A model generated the notes under the pieces. It did not search any database, was not told the DNA's origin, and saw nothing but the letters and a program-made list of their open reading frames with translations. Shown piece by piece: positions 46,904-55,531 of a DNA stretch of 64,000 nt. How positions within the stretch are numbered: the stretch's first letter is position 1; the number at the start of each line of letters is the position of its first letter. This stretch comes from Mycolicibacterium arenosum (GTDB lineage: Bacteria > Actinomycetota > Actinomycetes > Mycobacteriales > Mycobacteriaceae), in assembly GCF_024320865.1 (NCBI RefSeq), contig NZ_JANDBD010000001.1:124001-188000 (forward strand), written 5' to 3'. The position numbers and the translations under genes are program-made.

Positions 46904-47478
46904 TTCGCGGTCGCGCGGGTGATCCTGTTGGCCAGCAGAGTCTGGAACGGCGCACGCGCCTTGGTCTGGCCCTCGTAGGCCAGCAGCGCCTCGAGGTCGG
47001 CCACCTTCAACGACGTCAGCCGCTGGCGCACCTGAGCGAGCGTCAGCGCCGGGTAGTCCAGTTCGGCCACGATCTCGGGGACCGCGACGGACGCCGGATC
47101 GGCGGGCGCGGATTCGGTCACCGTTTCCGGCTCGCCCGTGCTGAACAGCGCGAACCTGCCCTCGGTCAGCCGCTCGCCGTTCGACGCGCCGACGGCCTCG
47201 TCGTCGTCGTCCTCGTCGCCGAGGTTGTCGTAGAGGTCCTCGTCGAACGTCGCCCACTCCGGCTGCTCGTCCTTCGGCGGAAACAGGTGCTCGAGCGTCT
47301 CGTCGCCGCGATTCACCAGGTCGGCGACGTCCTGCTGCATCTTCATGACCAGCTGGGCGACCTGGCTGGCCACCGTCATCGGGTACGCGATGATCGTCGA
47401 CGGCAGCCTGCGGGTCTCCTCGAGTGCGGTCACAGCCGCTCCCACCAGCAGACGAACCCCGTACGGTGCAGTAGCCAT
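46900..47478 (-). CDS. Rv1109c-like (lipid-droplet-associated protein family)
   Basis: This 192-aa protein has an amphipathic N-terminus ([50 protein letters not shown]) suited to binding a lipid surface. It has a very acidic middle (DEDDDDEA) and a C-terminal [28 protein letters not shown], a short helical fold like SAP/LAP segments. Database curators label this family lipid-droplet-associated; the exact role is unclear. It precedes xseA with a 4-bp overlap. Confidence 0.75.
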   Translation of the reverse strand: MATAPYGVRLLVGAAVTALEETRRLPSTIIAYPMTVASQVAQLVMKMQQDVADLVNRGDETLEHLFPPKDEQPEWATFDEDLYDNLGDEDDDDEAVGASNGERLTEGRFALFSTGEPETVTESAPADPASVAVPEIVAELDYPALTLAQVRQRLTSLKVADLEALLAYEGQTKARAPFQTLLANRITRATAK

Positions 47479-47542
47479 GGGTGCCAGACTACGGCGATCC
47501 GATGACTGCTCGTTCGATTGGTCGGCGAAGGTGACGGGTCAG

Positions 47543-47548
47543 TACCCT
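47543..47548 (+). promoter_or_regulatory. -10 element of ispH (leaderless layout)
   Basis: TACCCT ends 7 nt before ATG 47556, between the divergent Rv1109c-like gene and ispH. Confidence 0.45.
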
Positions 47549-47555
47549 GGAGCCC

Positions 47556-48563
47556 ATGACGTCGACGATCAACCTGGGTCTTCCGGGCGCAGTCCCCGCG
47601 GTCGTCGGGCCCGCCACCGGCAAACGCGTTCTCCTCGCGGAGCCGCGCGGCTACTGCGCCGGTGTCGACCGCGCGGTGGAGACCGTGGAGCGCGCCCTCG
47701 AGAAGCACGGCGCGCCCGTCTATGTGCGGCACGAGATCGTGCACAACGTGCACGTCGTCGAGACGCTCGCGAAGGCGGGCGCGATCTTCGTCGACGAGAC
47801 CGACGAGGTGCCCGAGGGTTCGATCGTCGTGTACTCGGCGCACGGCGTCGCCCCGACGGTGCGCGAGTCCTCGGCGGCGCGCAACCTGCAGGTCCTCGAC
47901 GCGACGTGCCCGCTGGTGACCAAGGTGCACAACGAGGCGAAGCGGTTCGCGCGCGATGACTACGACATCCTGCTCATCGGTCACGAAGGTCACGAGGAGG
48001 TCGTCGGCACCGCGGGTGAGGCGCCCGATCACGTTCAGCTGGTCGACGGCCCCGAATCGGTCGACGCGGTCACCGTCCGCGATCCGAGCAAGGTCATCTG
48101 GCTGTCGCAGACCACGCTGAGCGTCGACGAGACCATGGAGACCGTGCGCCTGCTGCGCGAGCGCTTCCCGACGCTGCAGGACCCGCCGAGCGACGACATC
48201 TGCTACGCCACGCAGAACCGCCAGGTGGCGGTCAAGGCGATGGCGCCCGCGTGTGAGCTTGTCATCGTGGTCGGGTCGCGCAACTCGTCCAACTCCGTGC
48301 GGCTCGTCGAGGTCGCGCTCGGCGCCGGGTCCGACGCCTCGTATCTGGTGGACTACGCCGAGGACATCGACCCCGCCTGGTTCGAGGGTGTGACGACCGT
48401 CGGGGTGACCTCCGGTGCGTCGGTGCCCGAGATCCTGGTGCAGGGCGTCCTCGAACGACTGGCCGAGTACGGCTACTCGACGGTGCAGCCCGTCACCACC
48501 GCGAACGAAACCCTGGTGTTCTCACTGCCGCGCGAGATCAGGTCGCCCCGCTCCGGCGACTAG
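47556..48563 (+). CDS. ispH: 4-hydroxy-3-methylbut-2-enyl diphosphate reductase
   Basis: This 335-aa enzyme performs the last step of the MEP pathway, making IPP and DMAPP. The iron-sulfur cysteines appear in [14 protein letters not shown], in [12 protein letters not shown] and in [15 protein letters not shown]. The substrate-binding YSAHGVAP and IGHEGHEEV His residues are intact. M. tuberculosis LytB2 (Rv1110) is the counterpart. ATG 47556. Its 3' end overlaps the convergent DUF6542 gene by 4 bp. Confidence 0.95.
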   Translation: MTSTINLGLPGAVPAVVGPATGKRVLLAEPRGYCAGVDRAVETVERALEKHGAPVYVRHEIVHNVHVVETLAKAGAIFVDETDEVPEGSIVVYSAHGVAPTVRESSAARNLQVLDATCPLVTKVHNEAKRFARDDYDILLIGHEGHEEVVGTAGEAPDHVQLVDGPESVDAVTVRDPSKVIWLSQTTLSVDETMETVRLLRERFPTLQDPPSDDICYATQNRQVAVKAMAPACELVIVVGSRNSSNSVRLVEVALGAGSDASYLVDYAEDIDPAWFEGVTTVGVTSGASVPEILVQGVLERLAEYGYSTVQPVTTANETLVFSLPREIRSPRSGD

Positions 48564-49750
48564 ACGTCGTACTCCCACGAGTCTGCGTCCGCCGAGTACG
48601 GCCGCCGCGGCGCCTGCCGGGACTCCGGCTCCCTGTCGTCGTCACCGCGATAGCGCACCCGCGACACCGGATGGTGCGAGCCGTTTGCGCCGCTGGAGGG
48701 CCGCGGCTCACGGTTGTCGTACGGGTCGTACTCCGCCGCCCTGCGCCTGCGCGGCTCCGGGCGGTCGCCGCGAGCGGCTCTCTCTGAACGCTCCGAGCGC
48801 TCCGGGCGGTCGTATTCGGATCGGCGGGACCGCTCTCGGCGCTCCGGGGGGCCGTAGGGGAACGGCTCGGCCGGGCCGTCGACGGGTGGCAGGTTGCGGC
48901 GCGGCTCGCGGCTCGACGGCGCACGGGTGCGCCTGCGCGGTTCGGGGTCGACGGGAGGTCCCTCCGCTGCCGATGCGGGGCGCCGCCGCGGCCGCGGCGC
49001 GGGTTCTCCGACTTCGGTCTCCGGCGGCCGCGCGTGCCGCGACCGCGACGTGCCGGCGGCGGCAGCGGGGCGAGCGGGTTTCCTCGGCCTGCGCGGCGGT
49101 GCCTCGTCGTCATCCGCAGCCAGCGATGCGGCGCGGCTGGGCCGTTCCGTCGGGCGCTCACGTTCGCGCTCCCGCGTGCGCCGACGCGGGGTCTCGTCGA
49201 CGGCGTCCAGCACGGTCGTCTCGTCGGAGTTTGCCCGTGTGCGGGTGCGGGTGCGTTCGCGCTTCGGCTTCTCGGGCGGGTCGGCCTCGTCGTCGTCGGC
49301 GGCGATGCCGCGCCGGGCCGACAGCGACAGGTACCACCGGGCGAGGCCCACGACCAGTACCACCGCCGAGGTGAAGAACATCAGTGGAAAGCGTTCGATC
49401 AGGGGATAGCCGCAGTTGATCAGCAGGTCCTTGATGCCCGCGATCTCGCTGCCGTGAAACAGGTAGTAGGCCGTGGGCACTGCGATGAACAGCAGCAGCG
49501 GCGGCTGGATCACCGCGGTGAACACGCCGGACTGGCGGACCGCGAGGACCGCGAGGAGGCAGCCCGCGATGTAGCAGACCGCGAAGACCGAGGAGAGCTC
49601 CCGAGCGCCGGAACCGGCGTCGTAGGCGAAGCCGATCGCCGTGCCGGTGGCGCCGACGACGATGGCACCCCACCACGGAATTCCGGGGACACGCGGCAGC
49701 GCGGACCGTTGCTCGGCTGCGACCGCCGATCGCCCACGTACCGCTGACAC
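48560..49750 (-). CDS. DUF6542 membrane protein with long basic disordered tail
   Basis: This 396-aa protein has four membrane helices in residues about 25-140 ([25 protein letters not shown], the DUF6542 core). A ~240-residue cytoplasmic tail follows that is highly enriched in Arg, Pro, Glu and Asp (runs such as [18 protein letters not shown]). It matches Rv1111c in position and architecture. The tail is likely disordered. No enzymatic motif is present. Confidence 0.8.
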   Translation of the reverse strand: MSAVRGRSAVAAEQRSALPRVPGIPWWGAIVVGATGTAIGFAYDAGSGARELSSVFAVCYIAGCLLAVLAVRQSGVFTAVIQPPLLLFIAVPTAYYLFHGSEIAGIKDLLINCGYPLIERFPLMFFTSAVVLVVGLARWYLSLSARRGIAADDDEADPPEKPKRERTRTRTRANSDETTVLDAVDETPRRRTRERERERPTERPSRAASLAADDDEAPPRRPRKPARPAAAAGTSRSRHARPPETEVGEPAPRPRRRPASAAEGPPVDPEPRRRTRAPSSREPRRNLPPVDGPAEPFPYGPPERRERSRRSEYDRPERSERSERAARGDRPEPRRRRAAEYDPYDNREPRPSSGANGSHHPVSRVRYRGDDDREPESRQAPRRPYSADADSWEYDV

Positions 49751-49833
49751 GCTTAGACCGTACCGGCTATCCCGCGTAGCGTGCTGCCAGCGCGCTCCGG
49801 CGTGGTTGGGATGTCTGGCAGACTCAACTACCC

Positions 49834-50916
49834 GTGGGCCTCAACCTGGGAATCGTCGGACTGCCGAACGTGGGCAAGTCAACATTGTTCAACGCACTGA
49901 CGCGCAACGACGTGCTGGCGGCGAACTATCCGTTCGCGACGATCGAGCCGAACGAAGGTGTCGTTCCGCTGCCCGACCCGCGGCTCGACACGCTGGCCGA
50001 GATGTTCTCGTCGGCCAAGGTGGTGCATGCGCCGGTGACGTTCGTCGACATCGCGGGCATCGTGAAGGGCGCATCGGAGGGCGCGGGGCTCGGCAACAAG
50101 TTCCTGGCCAACATCCGCGAGTGCGACGCCATCTGTCAGGTGGTGCGAGTGTTCGCCGACGACGACGTGGTGCACGTCGACGGCAAGGTGGACCCGGCCT
50201 CTGATATCGAGGTCATCGAGACGGAGTTGATCCTGGCGGATCTGCAGACGCTGGAGAAGGCGGTGCCGCGCCTCGAGAAGGAGGCCCGCAACGCGAAGGA
50301 TCGCAAGCCGGTGCACGAGGCGGCGGTCGCGGCGCAGGCGGTGCTGGACGGCGGCAAGACGCTGTTCGCCTCCGCGTCGGAGGGCAATGACTACTCGCTG
50401 CTGCGCGAGCTGAACCTGATGACCACCAAGCCGTTCCTCTACGTCTTCAACGCCGACGAGTCGGTGCTGACCGACGACGCGCGCAAGGCCGAGCTCGCAG
50501 CGATGGTGGCGCCCGCCGACGCGGTGTTCCTCGACGCGAAGATCGAAGCCGAACTGGCCGAGCTGGACGACGAGTCGGCCATGGAGCTGCTCGAGTCGAT
50601 CGGTCAGACCGAGAAGGGTCTGGATGCGTTGGCGCGCGCGGGTTTTCACACCCTGAAGCTGCAGACCTACCTCACCGCGGGGCCGAAGGAGTCGCGCGCG
50701 TGGACCATCGACCAGGGTGACACCGCGCCGAAGGCGGCGGGCGTCATCCACACCGACTTCGAGAAGGGCTTCATCAAGGCCGAGATCGTCTCATTCAACG
50801 ACCTGGTCGAGGCCGGCTCGATGGCTGCGGCCAAGGCCGCGGGCAAGGTCCGCATGGAGGGCAAGGAGTACGTCATGGCCGACGGCGACGTGGTGGAGTT
50901 CCGCTTCAACGTGTGA
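49834..50916 (+). CDS. ychF: Ribosome-associated GTPase/ATPase YchF
   Basis: This 360-aa Obg-family P-loop NTPase has the G1 motif [15 protein letters not shown], switch region [11 protein letters not shown]3 [17 protein letters not shown] and a C-terminal TGS-like domain ending [15 protein letters not shown]. YchF prefers ATP and binds ribosomes. GTG 49834 starts it. A 38-bp stretch at its 3' end recurs, with two mismatches, downstream of the SDR gene at 52293-52330. Confidence 0.95.
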   Translation: MGLNLGIVGLPNVGKSTLFNALTRNDVLAANYPFATIEPNEGVVPLPDPRLDTLAEMFSSAKVVHAPVTFVDIAGIVKGASEGAGLGNKFLANIRECDAICQVVRVFADDDVVHVDGKVDPASDIEVIETELILADLQTLEKAVPRLEKEARNAKDRKPVHEAAVAAQAVLDGGKTLFASASEGNDYSLLRELNLMTTKPFLYVFNADESVLTDDARKAELAAMVAPADAVFLDAKIEAELAELDDESAMELLESIGQTEKGLDALARAGFHTLKLQTYLTAGPKESRAWTIDQGDTAPKAAGVIHTDFEKGFIKAEIVSFNDLVEAGSMAAAKAAGKVRMEGKEYVMADGDVVEFRFNV

Positions 50917-50918
50917 GC
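50881..50918 (+). repeat. ychF 3'-end direct repeat, copy 1 (native)
   Basis: The last 36 nt of ychF plus 2 nt match 52293-52330 at 36 of 38 positions (mismatches at 50888 and 50902). The copies bracket relBE and the SDR gene. Confidence 0.8.
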
Positions 50919-50947
50919 GAGCGGGAACGGTCGGCCCACATTCACGC

Positions 50948-50953
50948 TAGAAT
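50948..50953 (+). promoter_or_regulatory. -10 element of relB
   Basis: TAGAAT ends 7 nt before ATG 50961; a leaderless antitoxin-toxin transcript is expected. Confidence 0.5.
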
Positions 50954-50960
50954 TCTGTAC

Positions 50961-51245
50961 ATGACGACGCTTCCCTTGGCCGAGGTACGCGCGAACCTAT
51001 CCAAACTCGTGGACGAAGCGGTGCGCACCCACCAGCGGATCGAGGTCACCCGGCAGGGTCGCAGGGCGGCGGTGATTCTCAGCGCCGACGACTACGACGC
51101 GATCATGGAGACGTTGGCAATCCTGAGCGACCACGAGCTGGTTCAGGAGATCCGCGAGGCCGAGGTCGAGGCTGACGCTGGTCAGGTCTACTCACTCGAC
51201 GACGTGACCGAGGAGATGCGCGCCGCCGGGCGGCTGCCGCGGTGA
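50961..51245 (+). CDS. relB: RelB/Phd-YefM type antitoxin
   Basis: This 94-aa protein has the Phd/YefM N-terminal DNA-binding pattern LPLAEVRANLSKLVDEAVRTHQRIEVTRQGRRAAVILSADDY, closely resembling M. tuberculosis RelB (Rv1247c). The C-terminal acidic region wraps the toxin. ATG 50961. It overlaps the toxin gene by 4 bp (GTGA). The pair sits immediately after ychF and appears to be an insertion there. Confidence 0.88.
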   Translation: MTTLPLAEVRANLSKLVDEAVRTHQRIEVTRQGRRAAVILSADDYDAIMETLAILSDHELVQEIREAEVEADAGQVYSLDDVTEEMRAAGRLPR

Positions 51246-51505
51246 CCTACCGCATCGAGCTGACTGGAGCGGCCAAGAAGGCACTCACGAACGAACTTCC
51301 CGAGGCCGTCGCCGTCGCCTGTTGGGAGTTCATCCGCGGCCCGCTAGCGGAGAATCCGCACCGCGTCGGCAAGCCGCTCCGCGATCAACTGGCCGGACGC
51401 TACTCGGCACGGCGCGGTGAGTTTCGGGTGATCTACTCGATCTTCGAGGATCGAATCGTCGTGCGAGTCATTCACATCGCCCATCGCCGTGATGTCTATC
51501 GGTGA
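51242..51505 (+). CDS. relE: RelE/ParE-fold toxin
   Basis: This 87-aa mRNA-interferase-like toxin contains GPLAENPHRVGKPLRDQLAGRYSARRGEFRVIYSI and ends VRVIHIAHRRDVYR. The RelE catalytic/basic residues (the Arg pair after YSA and the terminal R-x-x-x-YR) are present. It should cleave ribosome-bound mRNA, opposed by the upstream antitoxin. Its last codons (GATGTCTATCGG) recur after the SDR gene at 52280-52291. Confidence 0.88.
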   Translation: MTYRIELTGAAKKALTNELPEAVAVACWEFIRGPLAENPHRVGKPLRDQLAGRYSARRGEFRVIYSIFEDRIVVRVIHIAHRRDVYR

Positions 51506-51540
51506 CGTGGTGGAGTAAGACCAACGAGGAGGAGGTGGCG

Positions 51541-52281
51541 ATGGGGGCAGTGCTCATCACCGGTGGCGGTTCTGGCATCGGCGCTGGTCTCGCGGCCGCC
51601 TTCCACGCGCGGGGAAGCCAGGTGATCGTCGCGGGGCACGGGCGTGAGCGCGTCGAGGGGGTCGCGGCGCGCCACCCCGGAATGGAGGCCGACGTAGTCG
51701 ATGTGGCCGATCCCGAGCAGGTGACGGCACTCGCCGATCGGGTTGGTCAGCGCTGGCCCGACCTGACCACCGTCATCAGCAACGCAGGCATTCAACATCT
51801 GTTCGATTTCGCCGGGCCGGGCCCGCTCGACGCCGCCGAGCTGGGACGTGAGGTCGACGTCAACCTCAAGGGCGTGATCCACGTCGCCAACGCCTTCTTG
51901 CCGCTCCTCAAAGCGCAGCCGCGTTCGCGGCTGGTCAACGTCGGCTCGGGGCTGGGCTACGTGCCGCTCGCGGCCGCGCCGATCTACTCCTCGACGAAGG
52001 CCGCAGTGCACAGCTTCACCATCGCCCTACGGCGGCAACTCAGGAGTTCGACTGTTCAGATCGTCGAGTTGATCCCGCCCGTCGTCGTGACCGATCTGCA
52101 TCGGAACCTCGACCAGATCCCGCCGCGCGCGATGGAACTCGACGCCTTCGTCGCCGCCGCGATGGCCGGCTTGGACGCGGGCCGTGACGAGATCGTCGTG
52201 GGTCTGGCGAAAGCACTGCGGATCTTCAGCCGGGCCTCGCCGGCACTTGGATTGAAAGTGGTCAATCAGGAGGCGGAGTGA
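51541..52281 (+). CDS. Short-chain dehydrogenase (DltE-like)
   Basis: This 246-aa SDR has the cofactor loop TGGGSGIGAGLA, SNAGIQH, the Ser at NVGSGLGYV and the catalytic YSSTKAAVHSF, with PPVVVTDLH afterwards, the DltE-like pattern. RBS GAGGAGG precedes ATG 51541. It is bracketed by repeats of the relE end, suggesting it was inserted after relBE. Substrate unknown. Confidence 0.82.
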   Translation: MGAVLITGGGSGIGAGLAAAFHARGSQVIVAGHGRERVEGVAARHPGMEADVVDVADPEQVTALADRVGQRWPDLTTVISNAGIQHLFDFAGPGPLDAAELGREVDVNLKGVIHVANAFLPLLKAQPRSRLVNVGSGLGYVPLAAAPIYSSTKAAVHSFTIALRRQLRSSTVQIVELIPPVVVTDLHRNLDQIPPRAMELDAFVAAAMAGLDAGRDEIVVGLAKALRIFSRASPALGLKVVNQEAE

Positions 52282-52330
52282 TGTCTATCGGCGACGGCGG
52301 CGTGGTGGAGTTCGGCTTCAACGTGTGAGC
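52280..52330 (+). repeat. Composite duplicate of relE tail plus ychF tail
   Basis: Bases 52280-52291 duplicate the relE end (51490-51501). Bases 52293-52330 duplicate the ychF end (50881-50918) with two mismatches, including the TGA and following GC. The segment encodes nothing obvious. It is a footprint of past insertion or recombination. Confidence 0.8.
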
Positions 52331-52334
52331 ACCG

Positions 52335-52568
52335 TCAGATCCACGCTTGCCTCTGTGCCTCTCGAATGGCTTCGTCGACGGGGACCTGCCGGATCTCGCC
52401 GATCCATCCGGGTGCGAGCACCTCGACGTTGACGAAACGATTGGCCGGTCCCTTGATCATTCGCACGAACCGTCGCTCGTTTTCGGTGAACTACGCGATC
52501 GTCCCGAACGACGCGGAGGGTCCCTCGCGCAGCCCCGACAGGTTGTCGAACGTGTCCAATCCCGCCAT
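52335..52568 (-). pseudogene. Decayed small gene with an in-frame stop
   Basis: An ATG at 52568 opens a frame of 25 codons (MAGLDTFDNLSGLREGPS...) that meets a TAG. The same frame then continues with 51 sensible codons (FTENERRFVRMIKGPANRF, later ...WIGEIRQVPVDEAIREAQRQAW) to a TGA at 52335. The composition resembles a real protein, so a 77-codon gene broken by one nonsense mutation is the simplest reading. I do not recognise a family. A second short frame (24 aa, 52588-52662 minus) precedes it. These explain most of the 415-bp gap before vapB. Confidence 0.4.
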
Positions 52569-52683
52569 GACGCGATGTCCTCGACCATTACTGCGTGAAG
52601 ATGAACTCGCGCTTGTCCGCCGCTTCGCTATCGACCACGGGCAAGCCTCCGGTACTGCTCACAGTTCAATGGGATTTCGCTGG

Positions 52684-52689
52684 TAGCCT
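52684..52689 (+). promoter_or_regulatory. -10 element of vapB
   Basis: TAGCCT ends 6 nt before ATG 52696. Confidence 0.45.
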
Positions 52690-52695
52690 AATCCC

Positions 52696-52935
52696 ATGGA
52701 GGCTACGATCGATGCAGGGGGGCGCGTCGTCCTACCGAAACACTTACGTGACGCTTTGGGACTGGCGCCGGGGTCGACCGTCGACATTTCGGCGTACGGC
52801 GGCGGTTTGCAGATCACGCCCGGCGGTAGGACCGCTCGCGTCGAGCGGGATGCCCACGGGCGCCTAGTAGCGCATGCGGATACCGAGGTCACCGACGAGA
52901 TGACCTTCGCGTTGATCGATTCGGGGCGACGCTGA
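52696..52935 (+). CDS. vapB: VapB antitoxin, AbrB/SpoVT fold
   Basis: This 79-aa protein has the swapped-hairpin DNA-binding pattern TIDAGGRVVLPKHLRDALGLAPGSTVDIS and a short C-terminal toxin-binding tail. It is followed 20 bp later by a PIN-domain toxin gene. Autorepression of the pair is typical of the family. Confidence 0.88.
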   Translation: MEATIDAGGRVVLPKHLRDALGLAPGSTVDISAYGGGLQITPGGRTARVERDAHGRLVAHADTEVTDEMTFALIDSGRR

Positions 52936-52955
52936 CGAAATCCGGCGTCATAGCC

Positions 52956-53360
52956 GTGGATACGAGCGTCGCGATACCGCTGCTGCTGACGTCGCATCGA
53001 CAACACCCGGTGGTCACGGAATGGGCGGCCGGTCGAACGCTGGGACTCTGCGGGCACGCGCTCGCGGAGACGTATTCGGTCCTCACACGGTTGCCCGGCG
53101 ACGCACGCGTCGATGCAACCGATGCGGTGGCATTGATCGATGAGAATTTTCCGGCGTCGGTACAACTCGGCGCGCGTGCTTCGAAATCGGCCCCGCGCGA
53201 GTTCGCGCGACGAGGCATCGCCGGCGGTGCGACCTACGACGGCTTGATCGCGTTGGCGGCGCGTGAGCACGGAGTCGTCTTGGCGACTCGAGACGCGCGG
53301 GCGCGGTCGACCTATGAGGCGTTTGGCGTTGAAACAGAGGTGCTCGCCGACCGAGGCTGA
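52956..53360 (+). CDS. vapC: VapC toxin, PIN-domain ribonuclease
   Basis: This 134-aa PIN protein has the catalytic acidic residues in MDTSVAIPLL (Asp2), HALAETYSVL (Glu) and GATYDGLIALAA (Asp), and a late ATRDARARSTYEAFGVE segment. GTG 52956 begins directly at the first catalytic strand. It may start a few codons earlier, but no canonical start exists there. It would cleave RNA in the absence of VapB. Confidence 0.87.
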   Translation: MDTSVAIPLLLTSHRQHPVVTEWAAGRTLGLCGHALAETYSVLTRLPGDARVDATDAVALIDENFPASVQLGARASKSAPREFARRGIAGGATYDGLIALAAREHGVVLATRDARARSTYEAFGVETEVLADRG

Positions 53361-53444
53361 CGTTGCTCGGCATGGTGACCCGTCAGGCCGGGACCCGGCA
53401 GTGGACCCGAGGCCGGGTACAGGCCCTCAGGGACGGAGTCAGGC

Positions 53445-53552
53445 TCAGGTGCTGATGGCCATTCCCACGCTGAAAGCCACCGCGCACGCGGTGGCGACCA
53501 CCACCGCCGCAACGGTAAAGGTCAAGTCGCGCGGTTTCCGCTCAATCTGCAT
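53445..53552 (-). CDS. Micro-protein with one membrane helix
   Basis: This 35-aa frame runs from ATG 53552 to TGA 53445. It consists of a charged head (MQIERKPRDL) and one hydrophobic helix (TVAAVVVATACAVAFSVGMA). It begins 5 bp after the SHOCT gene on the same strand, so it is likely co-transcribed. It is too short for most gene finders. Confidence 0.5.
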   Translation of the reverse strand: MQIERKPRDLTFTVAAVVVATACAVAFSVGMAIST

Positions 53553-53557
53553 GGCGA

Positions 53558-53884
53558 TCAACGGTGCTCGCGGAGCAGTGCCACACGCTGCCGGAACTCG
53601 TCGCCGTCGATCTCCCCTCGCGCAAAACGATCGGCCAGTCGGTCTTCGGCTCGCATCCCCTCGGGGCCAGGGCCGCCTCGATGGTGAAGGCTCGCACTGC
53701 CCGACAAGTAACGGACGGCGAAGATAATCGCCACCACCACCGCGATTACCAGAAGCACCATCAGCACGCTCATCACAACGCCGCCCCAGTCCCAGCCGCC
53801 ATTCCAGCCATGCCCCCACCCGTATTCGCACTCGCTGCCTCCATGCACATACGCCTGTAGTTCCAAGGCGTCTGCGGTGAGCAT
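53558..53884 (-). CDS. SHOCT-domain membrane protein
   Basis: This 108-aa protein has a Trp/Gly/His-rich N-terminus (GWGHGWNGGWDWGG), one helix (VVMSVLMVLLVIAVVVAIIFAV) and a C-terminal SHOCT motif ADRFARGEIDGDEFRQRVALL. SHOCT tails mediate oligomerisation in many small membrane proteins. An internal start at the Met before SVLMVLL is possible. It is followed by a 35-aa membrane peptide. Confidence 0.75.
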   Translation of the reverse strand: MLTADALELQAYVHGGSECEYGWGHGWNGGWDWGGVVMSVLMVLLVIAVVVAIIFAVRYLSGSASLHHRGGPGPEGMRAEDRLADRFARGEIDGDEFRQRVALLREHR

Positions 53885-53998
53885 GCGCGGCTACTGCGAT
53901 GGCGTGTAGGGCCGATAGTCCTTTCCGCCGCGGCCCCGAACTGCCGACAGCATCGGCCCGCCACTGCGTGAGCTGGCGGGCCGAGCCGTGCCCCGCGG

Positions 53999-54271
53999 CT
54001 AGTCCATGAAGCCGCCGGCCAACTCGAGCACCTCCGGTGGCACCGAGGAGATGACCTCGGGTGGCATTTCGGAGATGACGACCGGCAGCAGGCTCTGACA
54101 CACGCTGCACGAGTCGAGGAAGCCGCCCGCGTCCGACATGCCGCCGGGTGCGAAGGGGATGTCCGGATCGGCTTGTGCCGTGCCGGATGCAAGGGCCACG
54201 CCGGCGAGGGCGAAACCGCCCGCCAGCAGTGTTCGGCCGACCGCCCGTTTCAGCGGTTGATTAACTTTCAT
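53999..54271 (-). CDS. Small secreted protein of unknown function
   Basis: This 90-aa precursor has a signal peptide ending ASGTAQA before DPDIPF. The mature part is about 56 residues with a CxxC (SCSVCQS), a candidate disulfide or metal site, and two PPEVxxxVPPEV-like repeats. GGGAGGTAG precedes ATG 54271. Small Asp/Pro-start secreted proteins of this kind are frequent in mycobacteria; no family is recognised. Confidence 0.7.
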   Translation of the reverse strand: MKVNQPLKRAVGRTLLAGGFALAGVALASGTAQADPDIPFAPGGMSDAGGFLDSCSVCQSLLPVVISEMPPEVISSVPPEVLELAGGFMD

Positions 54272-54471
54272 CGACTACCTCCCGTTCATCGGTGGTCTGG
54301 GCGACCACACATGGATGACCGCGTGAATGTATGGAGGAGCGCTTGGAGGATTCTCAACGTCGGCTGTAACACCGACGATGCGAATCCGACAGTCTGATCG
54401 TGAAGCGCCGCTTCACCGCGCGGCCGGTATCGTGGCCGCAGTAGCTTGACGGTCAGACCACAGGAGTCATC

Positions 54472-54816
54472 GTGTTCGCTCGGCGCTTCGTCGCAGTCGT
54501 CCTCTTCGCGGCGTCCGTGGCTGCCGCGCTACTGACCTCCGCCCCGGCGTCGGCTGACATCAGCGCCCAGGATCAGCAGTTCCTCGACGTCGTCAAGCAA
54601 CTCAACGTCCCGGTGAACTCCGACGCGGACGCGATCACCATCGGTCGCGACATCTGCACCGCCGTCGACGCCGGCAAGATCCAGCCCGCCAGCACCGTCC
54701 GCGGAGTGATGAGCCGGTTGCAGGCGCAGGGCCTCGACAAGGGGCAGGCCGCGAACCTGGTCTGGGGCGCGGTCGCCGCCTACTGTCCGCAGTACCGCGC
54801 CATCGTCGGCCGCTGA
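54472..54816 (+). CDS. DUF732 secreted protein
   Basis: This 114-aa precursor has a signal peptide (VVLFAASVAAALLTSAPASA) followed by the DUF732 core: DQQFLDVVKQLNVPVNSDADAITIGRDIC and a terminal AAxxYCPQY. The two Cys residues likely form a disulfide. The family is abundant in mycobacterial secretomes without known function. GTG 54472 follows CAGGAGTCATC. The 200 bp upstream contains only a short GTCGG/CCGAC hairpin (54359-54376). Confidence 0.8.
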   Translation: MFARRFVAVVLFAASVAAALLTSAPASADISAQDQQFLDVVKQLNVPVNSDADAITIGRDICTAVDAGKIQPASTVRGVMSRLQAQGLDKGQAANLVWGAVAAYCPQYRAIVGR

Positions 54817-54823
54817 CCGGGCC

Positions 54824-55492
54824 TCAAGCCGAGGCCAGCTTGCCGAGCAGCGACGCCGCGAACTGCTCGAGCAGGTCGGCGGGATCGTCGTAGACCGCTG
54901 CGGCACCCTCTGATTCGAGCTCGGCGCGGCCGTATCCACCGCTTCGTAGCGCGATGGTGGCAACGCCGGCGCGGGTGGCTGCGCGCACGTCCCACACGGC
55001 GTCGCCGACGAAGACGGCACGGTCGGCCGGCACGTCCGCTCGTTGCAGGGCGACCGCGACGATATCCGGTTGCGGCTTGGCGGTGTCCACGTCCTCGGAC
55101 GACGTGATCGCCGAGACGATGTCGTCGCGGCCGAGAACCTCGCGCAGTGTGGCGAGCTCGTCCTCGGGCGCCGACGTCGCCAGCACGACCTGCAGGCCCG
55201 CAGCCGCCACGGCGTCGAGCAACTCCAGGGCGCCGGGCAGCGGGTGCAGGAGCGGTGCCAGCGCCTCATACCGCCGCGAGTGCGCGTCCTTCGCGGCGTC
55301 GACGTCCTCGAGGTCGGGGCAGAGTTCGGTGACGAGTCGGGTGCCGTCCATCCCGATGCCGCGATGGATTCGCCACGCGTCGACGGTGACTCCGATGTCG
55401 TCGAACGCCTGCTGCCACGCGAACACGTGCAGATAGTTCGAGTCGACCAGGGTGCCGTCGATGTCGAACAACACGGCGGGTGCGGCTGTCAT
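54824..55492 (-). CDS. HAD-family hydrolase (phosphoglycolate-phosphatase-like)
   Basis: This 222-aa HAD has motif I VLFDIDGTLVDSNYLH, motif II VVLATSAPEDEL, the motif III Lys in DTAKPQPDI and motif IV VFVGDAVWDVRAA. A helical cap lies between motifs I and II, as in beta-phosphoglucomutase/Gph-like enzymes. Substrate not determinable. ATG 55492. It ends 7 bp from the convergent DUF732 gene. Confidence 0.85.
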   Translation of the reverse strand: MTAAPAVLFDIDGTLVDSNYLHVFAWQQAFDDIGVTVDAWRIHRGIGMDGTRLVTELCPDLEDVDAAKDAHSRRYEALAPLLHPLPGALELLDAVAAAGLQVVLATSAPEDELATLREVLGRDDIVSAITSSEDVDTAKPQPDIVAVALQRADVPADRAVFVGDAVWDVRAATRAGVATIALRSGGYGRAELESEGAAAVYDDPADLLEQFAASLLGKLASA

Positions 55493-55531
55493 CGCTGCGT
55501 GATAGCCGGGGAGGGGTCCGCCGAAACCAGA

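Noticed and set aside
46904..47257. N-terminal extension of xseA
   Set aside because: It overlaps the Rv1109c-like coding sequence and is not present in XseA proteins. GTG 46903 is coupled by GTGA.
52347..52686. Plus-strand frames of 83 and 106 codons in the gap before vapB
   Set aside because: Composition is shadow-like and the minus strand has the more protein-like, though broken, frame.
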